A stretch of 31,531 bases of DNA, taken from IMG/VR virus record IMGVR_UViG_3300003702_000047, positions 1 to 31,531 of that record; one strand, 5' to 3'. The translations under genes and the position numbers were made by a program. Source of the DNA: a virus. This document shows, piece by piece, positions 7,386-14,931 of the stretch; position 1 is the stretch's first letter; the number at the start of each line of letters is the position of its first letter. Below the pieces are notes generated by a model that saw only the letters and a program-made list of their open reading frames with translations, ran no database searches and was not told the origin of the DNA.

Positions 7386-8309
7386 ATGGCTAATGAACGA
7401 CACAATGATGCACGGGGCTGGGAAGTAGATTCATCTACTCGTCAATCTGTTCATCCTTATACAAAATATTCCCCCTTTAGAACGGCAACATCTACGACAG
7501 CAGCAAATCTATTAGCAATTGATAGGGGTGAGATTGCCGTTAACTGGGTTACGAACCCTAGAGTAGAGGCTGCTGATGTTACAATGTTTACGGCTACGGG
7601 GTCAGCTATAGCTAGAAGTACTGCCCAACAGTCTGTTGGTACAGCGTCCCTCCTCACCAATCCAGGGAATTCTGCTGGTGGTGAGGGTTTTTATTGGGTG
7701 TCTCCTAATATTGGTTTTACAGTAAATCCTCAACACATAACGGCTCAATGTGAAGTTCGGGGAGCTTCTGCGTCAGGAAGTGTTAAGATACAGATTACTG
7801 ATGCTGCGGGAACTGAATTGGCTACCTCTGCCGATACTAACTTAACTACTAGCTTTGCACAGATTACCGCTTCGTATTCAATTGCAGGAAGTACTACAGG
7901 AGCAGCGTATAGAGTTTATGTTGTTAGTGCTGCTAACCATAACATTGACTGGTATACTGATAAGATTATGTTTGAAGTACGGGAAGATACTAATGCTGTG
8001 TCTACTTATGTTGATGGAGCGTCTGGTTTGAATTATGAATGGTCGGGAACTGCCAATGCTTCTACTTCTAGAAAGCGTCCCGCCATGTCTGTTATTAGGG
8101 GGATACAAATAAAGAATGAATCTGGAACATCAGCAGAAATTGTTTATGTGGCATTTGATGCAACTGCTTCAGCTACTACGGGAATACCTGTATTGGCGGG
8201 GGCAACATACGAATCTAATTTCCCCGTAGACTTTAGGGATAATGTCTCAATATTATCTGCCTCTGGAACTCCTACTGTTAGCGGGGTCATCTGGGGCGTA
8301 CATAACTAA
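7386..8309 (+). CDS. virion surface protein with CBM-like jelly-roll domain
   Basis: Residues ~50-215 have the pattern of a carbohydrate-binding jelly roll: NWVTNPRVE at the start, VGTASLLTNP, then beta strands alternating with Gly/Ser turns (ITAQCEVRGASASGSVKIQITDAAGTEL). The C-terminal ~90 residues look like a second beta domain. Such domains decorate heads or fibres and bind glycans. The position between the XhlA-like gene and the prohead protease suggests a head decoration or fibre protein. ATG follows AGGAG and the stop overlaps the next ATG. Confidence 0.6.
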   Translation: MANERHNDARGWEVDSSTRQSVHPYTKYSPFRTATSTTAANLLAIDRGEIAVNWVTNPRVEAADVTMFTATGSAIARSTAQQSVGTASLLTNPGNSAGGEGFYWVSPNIGFTVNPQHITAQCEVRGASASGSVKIQITDAAGTELATSADTNLTTSFAQITASYSIAGSTTGAAYRVYVVSAANHNIDWYTDKIMFEVREDTNAVSTYVDGASGLNYEWSGTANASTSRKRPAMSVIRGIQIKNESGTSAEIVYVAFDATASATTGIPVLAGATYESNFPVDFRDNVSILSASGTPTVSGVIWGVHN

Positions 8310-9808
8310 TGACTACGGCAACAATTAAGACTGTAGTAGGCAATATTCCAAGTCCCTCTAACTGGGCTTCTAATAATGAGATGTATCAAACAGTTGGTAT
8401 TGATGCTACCATACTTCCTATTGAAAAGCAAGACAATGGGAAAGTTACGTTAGAAGATATTTCTGGTGCGCTTGACGAATATAAACGTTTGTTTAAAGCG
8501 GGAATAGCATCTAAAGCAGAAACTGCTACTTTATCTAGAGCATATCCAGATGACCTGACATACTCCAAAGCCCTTTCTAAATTGAGTGAGGGCGATGCGA
8601 TGGTATTAGGTGGCCCTGCATCTGTAGAATTAATTGATAGGGAAGGACATTTAATTACTACACAAGCCCTAGAAAAAGCTTTCACTAAGTATATGGATAA
8701 TTTCCGTACCAGGAATACAATGGTACTCCATTCTGATGTTCAAGTTGGGTGGGCCTTACCCGCATATATCTCTAAAGGTGGTCAGATATTTAAGTCTGGT
8801 GTAGGCGAGAATGGTTTATTCTTTATTACGGAATTGCGGGATGACACCAAAATTGCCCAACGGGTTATGGATCAAGTTAATGAAGGTAAGCTAAAGAGTT
8901 ATTCCATTGCGGGAAGTGCAACTAAAGTACAGAATATGCAGAAAGGTTTACAACCTTATATGCAAGTAGACGAAATGGAACTGGCAGAAGTTACAGTTTG
9001 TGAGAAGGGTGTAAATCAAAATGCTACTTTTGAAATACTTAAAGCTACTGGTGCTGTCTCTACTTGTATTGATGGTAGCTGTCTAGTACAAAAACAGGAA
9101 TGTGATGGTAGTTGCTTTCTTCAAAAAGAAGAAGGTAAAATTACTCAGCCAGATTCGGGTTATCGAAATGCTACTGATGTTGAAATGAAAAATGGTATTA
9201 TGTGTGGCACTTGTAAATTCTTTAATGAACAGGAACAAACCTGTGATATAGTTGAAGGAATAATTGAAGACCACATGTACTGTAAAGTATTTGCACCGCT
9301 AGATGAATCTCCAACTATTGATGAAGGAAGGGAGTTAACTATGTTAATGGAAAAAGCAGATGGCTCAATTAATTTTACGGGGTCTTTTTTGGAATGGATA
9401 GATAAACAAGTTAAACCTTCACCGCCAAAAGATATGGCTGCGACCTTTGCAACCCTATTGAATACTGGGGGAAGGCAAGCAGAACACCACCAATTACTAC
9501 GGGAGTATGGCTTTCCTTCTGAACAACCCCAAGAAGCCATGCGGTATACCCCAGTGATAGAAACAGAAACAGATGACTTTGGCATTCCCGTTCATATGAA
9601 ACCACCTTGGACTGTTAATGAAGCTGGGTCACATCTGGGAAAGAAATTAGATGCTGATGCTCCCAGTTACCCTACTTCGATAGCGGCTAAGGCCCATGCA
9701 GACCTTAAAACAAATATGCATCCTTGGTATTCTACGGAAATAAATGTAGCTTTTCCTATTAAGAAATCTTTTACCAAATGGTTTCGTGATAATGAATTCT
9801 ATCTATAA
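8309..9808 (+). CDS. XkdF-type prohead protease (Peptidase S78_2-like) with C-terminal cysteine clusters
   Basis: Residues ~98-245 match the XkdF-type prohead serine protease: VLGGPASVELIDREGHLI, then MVLHSDVQVG with the likely catalytic His (H141), then LKSYSIAGSA with the likely Ser (S199), then ELAEVTVCEKGVNQNATFEIL. These proteases mature the capsid. The gene lies after the capsid gene rather than before it. The C-terminal half adds a double CxxxxC repeat (CIDGSC, CDGSC at ~253-270) and a second motif (~297-327: CGTC, then TCDIVEG, then YCKVF) resembling the high-potential iron-sulfur-like cysteine motif seen in some phage head proteins. The last ~160 residues are of unknown function. At 499 aa it is longer than a bare protease domain. 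Confidence 0.8.
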   Translation: MTTATIKTVVGNIPSPSNWASNNEMYQTVGIDATILPIEKQDNGKVTLEDISGALDEYKRLFKAGIASKAETATLSRAYPDDLTYSKALSKLSEGDAMVLGGPASVELIDREGHLITTQALEKAFTKYMDNFRTRNTMVLHSDVQVGWALPAYISKGGQIFKSGVGENGLFFITELRDDTKIAQRVMDQVNEGKLKSYSIAGSATKVQNMQKGLQPYMQVDEMELAEVTVCEKGVNQNATFEILKATGAVSTCIDGSCLVQKQECDGSCFLQKEEGKITQPDSGYRNATDVEMKNGIMCGTCKFFNEQEQTCDIVEGIIEDHMYCKVFAPLDESPTIDEGRELTMLMEKADGSINFTGSFLEWIDKQVKPSPPKDMAATFATLLNTGGRQAEHHQLLREYGFPSEQPQEAMRYTPVIETETDDFGIPVHMKPPWTVNEAGSHLGKKLDADAPSYPTSIAAKAHADLKTNMHPWYSTEINVAFPIKKSFTKWFRDNEFYL

Positions 9809-9832
9809 TTAGAATATGTAATATTCCACACC

Positions 9833-9868
9833 CATCAAGGTTGACTTTCTGATTTCTTGATGTATAAT
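9833..9868 (+). promoter_or_regulatory. sigma70-type promoter with dyad
   Basis: TTGACT at 9841-9846, a 16-bp spacer and a perfect TATAAT at 9863-9868 occur. The arms of an inverted repeat, CATCAAG (9833-9839) and CTTGATG (9856-9862), flank the -35 and abut the -10, which could be an operator. It drives the small genes from 9901. Confidence 0.7.
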
Positions 9869-9900
9869 CAAATAAGCAGGACATCGGAAAGGGGGAATCA

Positions 9901-10080
9901 ATGATAGTTATGTTTTTAATCTTAGGTGGGTGCGTAGGGGTACTTTATTTTGTGGGGAGCATTGTAAGAAGGAGTCCTGAAATGACTTGTGAAGAATGGA
10001 AGTACAAACAAAACAATAAATCTTCTACTCATGTTCGTCAATTATATGATAAAAGAGATGATTGGTATCGTTACCTCTAG
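9901..10080 (+). CDS. small single-pass membrane protein (59 aa)
   Basis: A GGAAAGGGGG site precedes the ATG. Residues 2-21 are hydrophobic (IVMFLILGGCVGVLYFVGSI), followed by a charged tail with RRSPE and KYKQNNK, giving an N-out or signal-anchor layout. It is the first gene after the promoter at 9841. A lysis accessory role is possible but unproven. Confidence 0.6.
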   Translation: MIVMFLILGGCVGVLYFVGSIVRRSPEMTCEEWKYKQNNKSSTHVRQLYDKRDDWYRYL

Positions 10081-10089
10081 GAGGGCATT

Positions 10090-10236
10090 ATGTTCAGACC
10101 CCAAATTTTACTTGCTATTCTAATCCTTGGCCTCGTTTCTGTCTATTCATTACAGCTAGGTTCAATTGAAATTACGACAGGCTGCATTACTTTGTTAGGT
10201 GCATTAGGAATGAAAATCTTGGAGTCGGACAAGTGA
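10090..10236 (+). CDS. holin-like small membrane protein (48 aa)
   Basis: AGGAGG lies upstream of the ATG. Two hydrophobic segments (about residues 5-22 and 28-42) are joined by a short turn (QLGSIE), with a charged C-terminus (KILESDK). This small two-helix layout is typical of class II holins or related phage membrane proteins. The assignment is by topology only. Confidence 0.5.
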   Translation: MFRPQILLAILILGLVSVYSLQLGSIEITTGCITLLGALGMKILESDK

Positions 10237-10361
10237 AAAAAAGTTGGCTACGTTGTCCAGGCTGTAATCGAAAGCAACATGCTAAGACAACTAAATCTGG
10301 AACTATGTGTACCCCTTGTGCAAAACAAGGAAAAACTATGCGTCCAGGTAAATTCAGATAG
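10233..10361 (+). CDS. zinc-ribbon miniprotein (42 aa)
   Basis: A GTG start overlaps the previous TGA (GTGA) and GGAG lies 8 nt upstream. The protein is basic, with CPGC at residues 8-11 and CTPC at 26-29, a compact zinc ribbon that could bind nucleic acid. Confidence 0.55.
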   Translation: MKKSWLRCPGCNRKQHAKTTKSGTMCTPCAKQGKTMRPGKFR

Positions 10362-10376
10362 ATAGGGAGGAGTAAG

Positions 10377-10568
10377 ATGGTTGAATGTTTCTGTGATATG
10401 AATGCCCATGCTCTAAAAGGTTCGTGTGAATGTGACGAAGATTGTCAGTGTGAATGTGACGTATGTGGTTGTGAGGATACAAATCTGTGGACGGTAGATT
10501 TAAAAGAAGGCTGTGCTTGTGGTGATGAACATTGTAGCTGTGGAGAAGCCCCTTATGAAACTAAATAG
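10377..10568 (+). CDS. metallothionein-like cysteine-rich protein
   Basis: The 63-aa protein has 13 cysteines, mostly in CxC and CxxC arrangements (C4, C6, C17, C19, C23, C25, C27, C30, C32, C46, C48, C53, C55), and is rich in Asp/Glu. Two cysteine clusters are separated by a short linker (EDTNLWTVDLKEG) with the one Trp. Dense CxC motifs without other fold signals are characteristic of metallothioneins, which chelate Zn, Cd or Cu. The phage role could be metal buffering or thiol storage, which is inference. GGGAGG precedes the ATG. Confidence 0.65.
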   Translation: MVECFCDMNAHALKGSCECDEDCQCECDVCGCEDTNLWTVDLKEGCACGDEHCSCGEAPYETK

Positions 10569-10857
10569 AAAACTACTTCTTAAAGGACTCTCCACAGGAA
10601 TGGAACTTGCAAGTTTCTTTATGAAAAAAGATATGTCTAAGTATACTATTTCTATTACTGATGTAGTGGATGCAGGAAAAGATTCGGGAATGGTAATGCT
10701 ATCAGTTATAGATGCTCTTAGAGATGGTAAGTTAAGTCCTGAAGAAACTTTAGAATTAGCTGAAGAATTAACTGATACTAAAAGAAGTTTAGATAAAGCT
10801 CTTACTACTCTCATTAAAGATTTGAAAGATTATGCAATTGAACAAACCCAGGAATGA
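10555..10857 (+). CDS. hypothetical helical protein (100 aa)
   Basis: The start is placed at ATG 10555, which overlaps the previous gene and follows GGAG by 9 nt. A longer form from 10513 has no such site. Helical segments (SPEETLELAEELTDTKRSLDKALTTLIKDLKDY) suggest an oligomeric protein. No family is recognised. The stop overlaps the next ATG (ATGA). Confidence 0.6.
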   Translation: MKLNRKLLLKGLSTGMELASFFMKKDMSKYTISITDVVDAGKDSGMVMLSVIDALRDGKLSPEETLELAEELTDTKRSLDKALTTLIKDLKDYAIEQTQE

Positions 10858-11081
10858 TTAATAATAACGAAGAAAAATATAAAGATTTATTAGAAGCTGT
10901 TAGACCATTTTTCCCTAATAATCCTGTACAAGCCTATACTGTAGTTACTGAAAAGATTGGCCCCATATTTAATCAGGTTTTACTACAGTTAGTATGGAAA
11001 CAATTAGAATTGGAACACCGCCCCCAGTTGGTAGAGACTTTACCTTATGAAGTATTTGTGCAACGCTTTAATATGAATTAG
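10854..11081 (+). CDS. hypothetical protein (75 aa)
   Basis: The ATGA overlap with the preceding stop indicates translational coupling. It is a soluble protein (EKYKDLLEAVRPFFPNNPVQ). No family is recognised. It is the last gene before the hairpins at 11084-11156. Confidence 0.6.
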   Translation: MINNNEEKYKDLLEAVRPFFPNNPVQAYTVVTEKIGPIFNQVLLQLVWKQLELEHRPQLVETLPYEVFVQRFNMN

Positions 11082-11083
11082 GA

Positions 11084-11156
11084 ACTCCCTTGTTAAGTCT
11101 GGGGAGTAAGGAGGTGATCCTGTTTCACCGAGGGGGCATCTGAAAATGGTGCCCCC
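11084..11156 (+). terminator. double hairpin, probable terminator region
   Basis: Two inverted repeats follow the stop: ACTCCC (11084-11089) / GGGAGT (11102-11107) and GGGGGCA (11132-11138) / TGCCCCC (11150-11156). There is no good T run, so termination may be partial. A new promoter lies immediately downstream. Confidence 0.45.
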
Positions 11157-11162
11157 AACTAT

Positions 11163-11190
11163 TTGACAGGTTGCCAACGTTTGTGATAAA
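11163..11190 (+). promoter_or_regulatory. sigma70-type promoter
   Basis: A perfect TTGACA (11163-11168) and GATAAA (11185-11190) are 16 bp apart, with a TG upstream of the -10 (extended -10). It starts the operon containing the trypsin-like protease. Confidence 0.65.
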
Positions 11191-11218
11191 GTGATTTAAC
11201 AAATTTTTGGAGGTGCGT

Positions 11219-11296
11219 ATGCAGATAGAAGATGCTGGAAGTGCTTTAATGTTCTTTATTGGGTTTGGTTTGTTGGTTACCCTGTTAGGTGGATAA
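11219..11296 (+). CDS. membrane micropeptide (25 aa)
   Basis: TTGGAGG precedes the ATG at correct spacing. After a short acidic start (MQIEDAGSA) the rest is one hydrophobic helix (LMFFIGFGLLVTLLGG). It is the first reading frame after the promoter at 11163. Confidence 0.45.
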   Translation: MQIEDAGSALMFFIGFGLLVTLLGG

Positions 11297-11301
11297 ATAG
11301 T

Positions 11302-11601
11302 ATGAATATGGATGACGATAATAGACCCGTACCTGAATGGGCTATGCTAGGGGCTGAATTATTAGAGGGGGCATTAAATGAGGACGCTTATATAGAAGCG
11401 TCCCGTTTATTAAAAGCCCCTGGAGTAGACCCAGCTTTGTATATGATCTTTTGTTCGTTACCCCAAGGGCAAATGTGTATTGAAAATCAAGACCCTAGAG
11501 GTACTTGGTCAGTCACCGAGGTTAGAAGTCTAATGCAATGTGCTTTTATGTTAGGTGCATACGTTAAAAACTCAATTGAGGAAGCGGAAAAGTTATGGTA
11601 A
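11302..11601 (+). CDS. hypothetical protein (99 aa)
   Basis: GGTGG lies 9 nt before the ATG. It is a helical soluble protein. Its C-terminal segment VTEVRSLMQCAFMLGAYVK vaguely resembles the end of the protein at 24869 (LRTLMCAALTIGMWHQK), perhaps a distant paralogue. Function is unknown. Confidence 0.6.
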   Translation: MNMDDDNRPVPEWAMLGAELLEGALNEDAYIEASRLLKAPGVDPALYMIFCSLPQGQMCIENQDPRGTWSVTEVRSLMQCAFMLGAYVKNSIEEAEKLW

Positions 11602-11777
11602 TGTCTTATTTAATTACGTCTAACGCAGAATATCATGAGAGGATTAATCAGGTTGAGGAGAAGATTGATAAAATGTTGGACAAATTACAAATTTTGGAGT
11701 ATAATATTAGTGTAATATCCACTGCTTTAAATAAAGAATTGGATAATATCTCAGATATAGTAAGGTCGTTAAAGTAG
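11595..11777 (+). CDS. small coiled-coil protein (60 aa)
   Basis: It overlaps the preceding stop. Nearly the whole length is a heptad-like coiled coil (RINQVEEKIDKMLDKLQILEYNISVISTALNKELDNIS). It probably forms a dimer or trimer. The partner is unknown. Confidence 0.6.
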   Translation: MVMSYLITSNAEYHERINQVEEKIDKMLDKLQILEYNISVISTALNKELDNISDIVRSLK

Positions 11778-11795
11778 TTTTAGGAGGTAACTTGT

Positions 11796-12566
11796 ATGGG
11801 AAGTTTAACTCAAGTAGAAATTCATGAAAAGATTTTATACCCTGTTACTAAAGTAATGGCGGGAAATGCTGGGGGAAGTGGAGTCTTAGTTTACAGTAAA
11901 GAAGACCCTGAGAAGCCTGGACAATATATTAACATTGCTCTTACTTGTCAGCATGTTATTGATGGGGCGATTAAAGTATCTGAACAATGGGATAACATTC
12001 TTAAGAAAGATGTAAAGACTGATGTACTGGAAGAAGTACGTATTGAAGTTTTTGACTACGATAGAAGTAAAGTAGTATCAGCTAATTCCACTACCGCACA
12101 AATTATTGCTTATGATAAGCATCATGATATAGCTGCGGTACAATTAAATAATACTAGACCTATGAGAAATGTAGCTAGTATTATACCTAGGGATGAAATA
12201 AAAGAACTACAAGTAGCTGACCCTATCTGGGTGAGCGGGTGTTCTCTATTACATGACCCTTTCCCTAGCCCAGGAAATTTAACATATCTACGGGAAATCA
12301 TTGACCAGAAAGCATACCTGATGCAGAATGCTCCTAGCATATTCGGGAACTCTGGTGGTGGATTATTCCACGGTGAGACTGGACATTTGCTAGGACTTAC
12401 GAGTAGAATTACCGCTACTCAATTAGGATTCGGGATTGACATTATGACCTGGATGGGGTTTAGTACCCACCCAGATAGACTATATGAATTCTTTGACCAT
12501 CAAGAACTACAGTTCTTGTATGATTCTGAGAATCTATTGTTTGAATCTAAGGGAGAAAGTCCATGA
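11796..12566 (+). CDS. trypsin-like (S1/HtrA-type) serine protease
   Basis: All three catalytic elements are present: TCQHVID (H53), HHDIAAVQL (D111) and FGNSGGGLF (S186), with an oxyanion-type GNSGGG. These match the chymotrypsin/HtrA fold. No signal peptide is visible, so it probably acts in the cytoplasm or in the virion. No PDZ domain follows; the C-terminal ~50 residues are acidic and aromatic. Targets could be host defence or virion proteins, which is inference. AGGAGG precedes the ATG, and the stop overlaps the next start (ATGA). Confidence 0.85.
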   Translation: MGSLTQVEIHEKILYPVTKVMAGNAGGSGVLVYSKEDPEKPGQYINIALTCQHVIDGAIKVSEQWDNILKKDVKTDVLEEVRIEVFDYDRSKVVSANSTTAQIIAYDKHHDIAAVQLNNTRPMRNVASIIPRDEIKELQVADPIWVSGCSLLHDPFPSPGNLTYLREIIDQKAYLMQNAPSIFGNSGGGLFHGETGHLLGLTSRITATQLGFGIDIMTWMGFSTHPDRLYEFFDHQELQFLYDSENLLFESKGESP

Positions 12567-12799
12567 CCATAAATGACAATAGTTTGCAAGTGTACTTGGG
12601 AAGACTATTGAAAGTTGACGTTACTGCGGATAAATTGATACAATATAAATGTCCTAGGGGTCATGAATATGAATCTTCAGAACCTTTTATTCTGACTACG
12701 CCTGACTTAGCTTGTAATTCTGGCCCTCTATGTGTATACTGTTATGTTACATGGTTACAAGTAAACTTGGGTACAGAGGAACTTGTTGCCAGGGATTGA
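12563..12799 (+). CDS. small zinc-binding protein (78 aa)
   Basis: It is coupled to the protease by ATGA. The motif CPRGHEYES, then a CxxxxxLC segment and CVYC, suggest a zinc finger. Co-expression with the protease hints at a linked role, but no family is recognised. Confidence 0.55.
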   Translation: MTINDNSLQVYLGRLLKVDVTADKLIQYKCPRGHEYESSEPFILTTPDLACNSGPLCVYCYVTWLQVNLGTEELVARD

Positions 12800-12800
12800 C

Positions 12801-12992
12801 ATGTTGGTGAAATTCGGGTATTGTTTGATTTGTGACAACGGGCCTGATAAAAAGAATCGCAGTTGGGTTGAGGATTTGATTCAAACAGGTACTACTATCA
12901 CGCATAAAGTAACACATTGCAATAATTGTGGGGGAAGTCCCCCCAATAAAAATTTATTACGAATAGAGGTTAAGGTTACAGGATTATATTAA
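12801..12992 (+). CDS. zinc-ribbon protein (63 aa)
   Basis: ATG 12801 is preferred because AGGGA sits 6 nt upstream. An in-frame TTG at 12783 is possible. CLIC (residues 8-11) and HCNNCGG (about 39-45) form a zinc ribbon. TTGACA at 12796-12801 with TATTGT 17 bp further on could also be a weak promoter. Confidence 0.55.
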   Translation: MLVKFGYCLICDNGPDKKNRSWVEDLIQTGTTITHKVTHCNNCGGSPPNKNLLRIEVKVTGLY

Positions 12993-12993
12993 T

Positions 12994-13173
12994 ATGCATA
13001 AATGGGAGCAAAGAGACAACAAACGAGATAAAAAGAGGGTAAAATCCTTTCCCTATCTCAAAGAAAAAGCACAGAAAGATAAAGATAAACCGAACAAAAA
13101 CGATATTAAACAAGCTAGGAGGGATAAAGAAGCTATTTGGGATTCCTTAGAAACAGAAGGTGATGATGAATGA
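12994..13173 (+). CDS. lysine-rich small protein (59 aa)
   Basis: The frame fills the gap between two genes and its TGA overlaps the next ATG (ATGA). It is very rich in Lys, Asp and Arg (RDNKRDKKRVKSFPYLKEK), so it is probably disordered or nucleic-acid binding. No strong ribosome binding site is visible, so the evidence is coupling and placement. Confidence 0.45.
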   Translation: MHKWEQRDNKRDKKRVKSFPYLKEKAQKDKDKPNKNDIKQARRDKEAIWDSLETEGDDE

Positions 13174-13670
13174 CAACCAATAATGATGATGAGACCTTTA
13201 ATTGTGGGCATGAAGAATGTCAAGAAGAGGAACTGAAAGTTTTATGTCTTACCAGAGATGAGATATTGTTCATAGATGATAGATTAACTATGATGATTGA
13301 GAAAGATGGACGGGCAGAAAATTTCACAACTGTAGTTCCTATTCTAGCTACTGCTGGCTTACCCGCCCCAGTAGATTTGTTAGATAAAATAGGGATGGCT
13401 GTATTACAAGTTACTGATGAATATTATGAAAGTGATGCTGAAGAACCAATCCCAGTTACGCCTACAGATTTATATATGTTAAGGGAAGTTGCGAAGAGTC
13501 CCATTAAAATAAACGGTAAATTTTTGGGGCTGGCTCTAAAGAAGAAGATATATAAACTCTTATATGAAGAAGAATATAAGACAGAACGGACTTTTAAGAG
13601 GTTACTATTAGATGTTAATCTGGAAGGTGAAGCATCTAAATCAGATTGGACAAGTGGAGAGTCGGGGTAA
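13170..13670 (+). CDS. hypothetical protein (166 aa)
   Basis: Translationally coupled (ATGA). It starts with a metal-binding-like NCGHEEC, then a mostly helical soluble body (TPTDLYMLREVAKSPIKINGKFLGLALKKKIYKLLYEEEYK). No family is recognised. It is followed by a terminator-like hairpin. Confidence 0.6.
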   Translation: MTTNNDDETFNCGHEECQEEELKVLCLTRDEILFIDDRLTMMIEKDGRAENFTTVVPILATAGLPAPVDLLDKIGMAVLQVTDEYYESDAEEPIPVTPTDLYMLREVAKSPIKINGKFLGLALKKKIYKLLYEEEYKTERTFKRLLLDVNLEGEASKSDWTSGESG

Positions 13671-13735
13671 TCTAGCTTAATGTTAATCCCACCCCTTAAT
13701 GTTAAGGTTGAACTAGGTTGCTCTGGCTCTTCCCA

Positions 13736-13770
13736 AATGGGTTCCCTTCAATAGGGAACCCATTCTATTT
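13736..13770 (+). terminator. intrinsic terminator-like hairpin
   Basis: A perfect 11-bp stem (AATGGGTTCCC / GGGAACCCATT) has a 7-nt loop and is followed by CTATTT. The T tract is short, so efficiency may be moderate. An 11-nt direct repeat CTTAATGTTAA lies just upstream (two copies within 13675-13710). Confidence 0.75.
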
Positions 13771-13781
13771 AGGAGGAGAGT

Positions 13782-14027
13782 ATGTTAGAGATACTAGCTG
13801 TAGGTTTACTATTAATCATATCTATATTTTTAGCGTTTATAAATTGGCGTATCTATAAAGTAACATTAGAGATGTTAGACGTTACAATAGCTATATATTT
13901 AAGAACAATTAATTTATCTGACTACACGAAAAAAACATATGAAATATTGGGGGGTGAAGAAGGATTGACAAATCTTGAACAAGGGAGTAAACTGAGTCGA
14001 AAGAAGGAGGGTGAAGATGGTTTATAA
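13782..14027 (+). CDS. N-terminally anchored membrane protein (81 aa)
   Basis: AGGAGG precedes the ATG. Residues 2-21 are hydrophobic (LEILAVGLLLIISIFLAFIN), followed by a helical cytoplasmic-like part and a Lys/Glu/Gly tail. Function is unknown. Confidence 0.6.
   Translation: MLEILAVGLLLIISIFLAFINWRIYKVTLEMLDVTIAIYLRTINLSDYTKKTYEILGGEEGLTNLEQGSKLSRKKEGEDGL
13965..13993 (+). promoter_or_regulatory. possible promoter inside the upstream gene
   Basis: TTGACA (13965-13970), 17 bp, TAAACT (13988-13993). The -35 sits in a small inverted repeat (GGATT gaca AATCTT-like). It lies just upstream of the gene at 14017. It resembles the early promoter family but lacks its GGG. Confidence 0.35.
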
Positions 14028-14244
14028 GGTCATGTCCCAGTATGTTTGTGCAGGAGAACCTTACGATATTACAGCAACAGTATTAGCATACAACCAACTC
14101 TCAGCCCAGGCCCAATTAGATTGGCTGGTAGAGAATAAACATTGTATGTGTCAAGATTGTATTGCTGAATATGAAGTACGTTATCATACTCATATGACGC
14201 TGCCTAGCGGAATGCCCGTCTATAGTATGTGTGTTAAAAATTAA
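14017..14244 (+). CDS. hypothetical Cys-containing protein (75 aa)
   Basis: ATG 14017 is chosen because AAGGAGG ends 6 nt before it; GTG 14011 is too close. The protein has HCMCQDC near residues 43-49 and further Cys residues, so it is possibly metal-binding. No family is recognised. Confidence 0.55.
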   Translation: MVYKVMSQYVCAGEPYDITATVLAYNQLSAQAQLDWLVENKHCMCQDCIAEYEVRYHTHMTLPSGMPVYSMCVKN

Positions 14245-14268
14245 ATGGTTGTTACTAAGAAGGAAATA

Positions 14269-14601
14269 ATGTCAGTAGAAGATAAGAGAACGGAACTAAA
14301 TAAGTTAAGAGCAGATATTCATAAGACTTTAGGGTGTACAGAAGAACATACATTTGAAGTTATTGATATCATGTTAGGTGATATTCAATTGTTTGACCAG
14401 AAGCAGAGAGATTATGGTAGGCTTAACATTGCTAAGTTTGGTCAGATAGGTGTTCTAGTTAGGGCCAGTGACAAAATTGAGAGGTTGACAAACCTCATTC
14501 AGTCTGATAAAGTTCCCCGCAACGAGTCTGTCGAGGATTCTTGGCAAGACTTATCTATATATGGAACTATCGCAAGAGTCGTTAACAAAGGCTCTTGGTA
14601 G
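14269..14601 (+). CDS. DUF1599 / Nmad1-like protein
   Basis: ATG 14269 is preferred over ATG 14245 because AAGAAGGAAATA precedes it. The motif series FDQKQRDYGRLNIAKFGQIG, LVRASDKIERLTNLI, then NESVEDSWQDLSIYGTIA matches DUF1599, also called nucleotide modification associated domain 1, an all-alpha MazG-related family common in phages. Members are linked by genome context to base modification or nucleotide-pool metabolism. The exact reaction is unknown. A Mom-like gene lies 1 kb downstream, which supports a DNA-modification context. Confidence 0.7.
   Translation: MSVEDKRTELNKLRADIHKTLGCTEEHTFEVIDIMLGDIQLFDQKQRDYGRLNIAKFGQIGVLVRASDKIERLTNLIQSDKVPRNESVEDSWQDLSIYGTIARVVNKGSW
14485..14513 (+). 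promoter_or_regulatory. possible promoter within the Nmad1-like gene
   Basis: TTGACA (14485-14490), 17 bp, TAAAGT (14508-14513) with TGA just before it (extended -10). The -35 lies in a perfect dyad GAGGTT gaca AACCTC. It could drive the winged-helix gene at 14640. Confidence 0.4.
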
Positions 14602-14639
14602 TTACTCCGCAAAGCAAAGTTAAATTTAGGAGGAATCAA

Positions 14640-14915
14640 ATGGTAGCTAAGGCGGTACGGAGCAAAAGCTCCAATAGTAATCAGGTGTACCTTGCAAAGG
14701 CAAGACAAGCAGCGCATAAGTTGGCCCAACAGAAAGGCTTCGTTACTTCTGATGATGTTGTTAATGTGGTCGGGATGCCCAATGCCCCGTCTGTAGTTGG
14801 CTCTATCTTCAAGGGGAATGGCTTTGTCAAAGTTGGTTATACGCCTTCTACTCGTACCTCTACTCACGGTAGGGAAATCGGGGTGTGGCGTTTGAAATCT
14901 AAGCTTCTTAGTTAA
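14640..14915 (+). CDS. winged-helix DNA-binding-like protein (91 aa)
   Basis: ATG 14640 follows AGGAGG; the longer frame from 14595 does not have one. The pattern ARQAAHKLAQQKGFVTSDDVV, then a Pro-rich turn, SVVGSIFKGNGFVKVGY, S-R-S-HGREIGVWRL fits a small winged helix in which the HGR-x-IGVW wing is typical of phage members. It could be a transcriptional regulator or a DNA-binding accessory protein. It has its own terminator and possibly its own promoter, so expression may be strong. Confidence 0.65.
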   Translation: MVAKAVRSKSSNSNQVYLAKARQAAHKLAQQKGFVTSDDVVNVVGMPNAPSVVGSIFKGNGFVKVGYTPSTRTSTHGREIGVWRLKSKLLS

Positions 14916-14931
14916 GCTTAGGTTACTTTAA

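Noticed and set aside
9160-9585. 141-aa minus-strand frame
   Set aside because: It is opposite the prohead protease gene with clear family motifs on the plus strand.
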